A program made the position numbers and the translations under genes. Of a stretch of DNA of 64,000 nt, positions 62,836-64,000 are shown piece after piece (position 1 is the first letter of the stretch; every line of letters starts with the position of its first letter). Under the pieces are notes generated by a model. The model ran no database searches. It was not told where the DNA came from and saw only the letters and a list, made by a program, of their open reading frames with translations. Origin of the DNA: Weissella koreensis KACC 15510 (GTDB taxonomy: Bacteria > Bacillota > Bacilli > Lactobacillales > Lactobacillaceae); contig NC_015759.1 in NCBI RefSeq assembly GCF_000219805.1, positions 62,001 through 126,000 of the forward strand. Direction: 5' to 3'.

Positions 62836-64000
62836 TTATAACTCCAATAATGGTCCGAATAAGCTTTTGGCAAAATCATTAGCATCAAACGGTTTTAAAT
62901 CACCTACTTGCTCGCCAAGGCCAATCCATTTAACAGGTAAGTGTAATTCATTTCGAATTGGCAAAACAATTCCACCTTTGGCTGTTCCGTCTAATTTAGT
63001 TAAGACTATTCCTGTAACATCCGTTGAACTTTTGAATAACTTAGCCTGCTGCAAAGCATTTTGACCCGTTGTTGAATCCAATACTAGGAGAACTTCAGCT
63101 GGCTGATCAGGTAATTCACGTTCAATAATACGTTTCATTTTAGCTAATTCTTGCATCAGATTAACATTATTTTGTAAACGTCCAGCTGTATCAACAAATA
63201 AGATATCAGCTTGCTGGTCAATCGCCGCCTTCACCCCATCAAATACTACAGAAGCCGGATCTGATTCCGGTGGTCCAGCAATGACTTCAACACCATCTCG
63301 TTCACCCCAAACTTGTAACTGTTGTGTTGCCCCTGCTCTAAATGTATCTGCAGCTGCGAGCAAGACCTTCTTTCCTTCTTGCTTATAACGTGCAGCCAAC
63401 TTTCCAATCGTAGTCGTCTTTCCGACACCATTAACTCCTACAAACAAAATAACCGTTGGCCCAGATTGAGCGAAATGCATTGATGAATCTTCATCACGGC
63501 CTTGTTCAGTATAATGATCAACTAATTTCTGTAAAATAACGTTTGAAACTTCTTCTTTGCTCTTAGCATTTTGAAGCTTAACTTCATCTCGTAATTCATC
63601 AGTTAATTTAAAGGCGGTTTCAGCACCCACATCAGCCTTGATCAAAGTTTCTTCCAGATCATCAAAAAAGTCCTCATCGACGCGTCTAAAGTTGGCCATA
63701 AATTGGTTCCAACGTTGGCTCCAAGACTTTTTAGTTTTATTCAAACCTTGATCCAAGTCTGATTCTGTTGGTTGATTTGGCTCTTCAATGTCCTTCTCTA
63801 CTTCTGATTCATATACTTCTGTCTGTTCTAAATCAGATGAAGAAGCAACCACATCAGTATTTGGCTCATAAACAGCAGACGCTTCTTCAACTATCTCAAT
63901 ATCCGAATTTTTAACTGCATGAATTTGTTCATTGTTTTGATCTAATAATTCAGCGGTTTTCTCTATTTCATAATCATTTGATACTAATTCAGATTCATTG
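62836..64000 (-). CDS. ftsY: SRP receptor FtsY, 5' end beyond the window
   Basis: At least 388 codons; the frame stays open to base 64000, so the true start lies outside. An acidic, Glu/Asp-rich A region (visible to about 63730) precedes the NG domain: [21 protein letters not shown]1 [31 protein letters not shown]3 [10 protein letters not shown]4 [10 protein letters not shown], and the closing [16 protein letters not shown]. It receives the SRP-ribosome complex at the membrane. First visible gene of ftsY-ylxM-ffh. Confidence 0.96.
   Translation of the reverse strand, partial: NESELVSNDYEIEKTAELLDQNNEQIHAVKNSDIEIVEEASAVYEPNTDVVASSSDLEQTEVYESEVEKDIEEPNQPTESDLDQGLNKTKKSWSQRWNQFMANFRRVDEDFFDDLEETLIKADVGAETAFKLTDELRDEVKLQNAKSKEEVSNVILQKLVDHYTEQGRDEDSSMHFAQSGPTVILFVGVNGVGKTTTIGKLAARYKQEGKKVLLAAADTFRAGATQQLQVWGERDGVEVIAGPPESDPASVVFDGVKAAIDQQADILFVDTAGRLQNNVNLMQELAKMKRIIERELPDQPAEVLLVLDSTTGQNALQQAKLFKSSTDVTGIVLTKLDGTAKGGIVLPIRNELHLPVKWIGLGEQVGDLKPFDANDFAKSLFGPLLEL

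Noticed and set aside
1..64000. tRNA, rRNA, CRISPR arrays and prophage genes.
   Set aside because: Nothing resembling tRNA T-arms with CCA ends, rRNA segments, regularly spaced repeats or phage structural genes was seen in the intergenic regions I read.

Overview
The window is an AT-rich (roughly mid-30s % GC by eye), gene-dense chromosomal segment of a low-GC Gram-positive bacterium, almost certainly a member of the Lactobacillaceae. Support comes from classic lactic acid bacterial synteny (ftsY-ylxM-ffh-rpsP; rpoY-rnjA; ftsW-ylbG-rsmD-coaD-ylbL; typA beside an inositol monophosphatase and a UPF0223 gene; trmK-nif3-pepT), a PpaC-type pyrophosphatase, zinc-ligand-free S14 and L33 proteins and AAGGAG-type ribosome binding sites. 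I cannot fix the genus; a Weissella/Leuconostoc-like or heterofermentative Lactobacillus-like genome are both possible. I saw no rRNA, tRNA, CRISPR array, prophage or intact insertion sequence.

Layout. The left edge cuts a divergent lepA paralogue (+). Minus-strand units follow: a RibD-C reductase; an ABC exporter-TetR operon with an evident autoregulatory operator; a deoxyribonucleotidase with class II aldolase; rpmG-rpsN behind a long structured leader; trmK-nif3-pepT-membrane protein; ndk; two hypothetical/TPR genes, a 47-aa gene, an MFS carrier, a vitamin B6-type ECF S-component with its kinase, and polA; a flippase plus an ABC-2 exporter; a quinone-reductase-like ADH; topB; guaC; yidC; then a cystine-type uptake locus (binding protein, permease, disulfide reductase) preceded by a leader-peptide/terminator attenuator. 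Further right lie ndpA, a nonsense-interrupted ylbL, coaD, rsmD, ylbG, ftsW, typA, suhB-like, UPF0223, def and a small membrane protein. A short plus-strand block holds a VanY-type carboxypeptidase and rpoY-rnjA. The minus strand resumes with a nonsense-interrupted diacylglycerol kinase gene, ppaC, parC-parE, a YigZ protein, obg, uvrC, a phosphatase, trmD-rimM, then rpsP-ffh-ylxM-ftsY (cut by the right edge). A plus-strand marR-MFS cassette splits rimM-trmD from rpsP-ffh.

How the genes work together. Most are housekeeping: translation (lepA, rpsN, rpmG, rpsP, typA, def, trmD, rimM, trmK), secretion (ffh, ftsY, ylxM, yidC), replication, topology and repair (polA, parCE, topB, uvrC), RNA decay (rnjA/rpoY) and envelope (ftsW, flippase). 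The most interesting parts are: (1) the cystine-type importer and disulfide reductase locus with a 19-codon Cys-containing leader peptide and terminator, plus a binding protein whose lipobox Cys has become Ser; (2) a structured leader RNA and a 24-bp inverted repeat in front of rpmG-rpsN, the repeat recurring at the rpsP promoter; (3) two conserved genes (ylbL and dgkB) each broken by one in-frame TAA; (4) regulator palindromes at the TetR and MarR units and paired CGAAC boxes at guaC.
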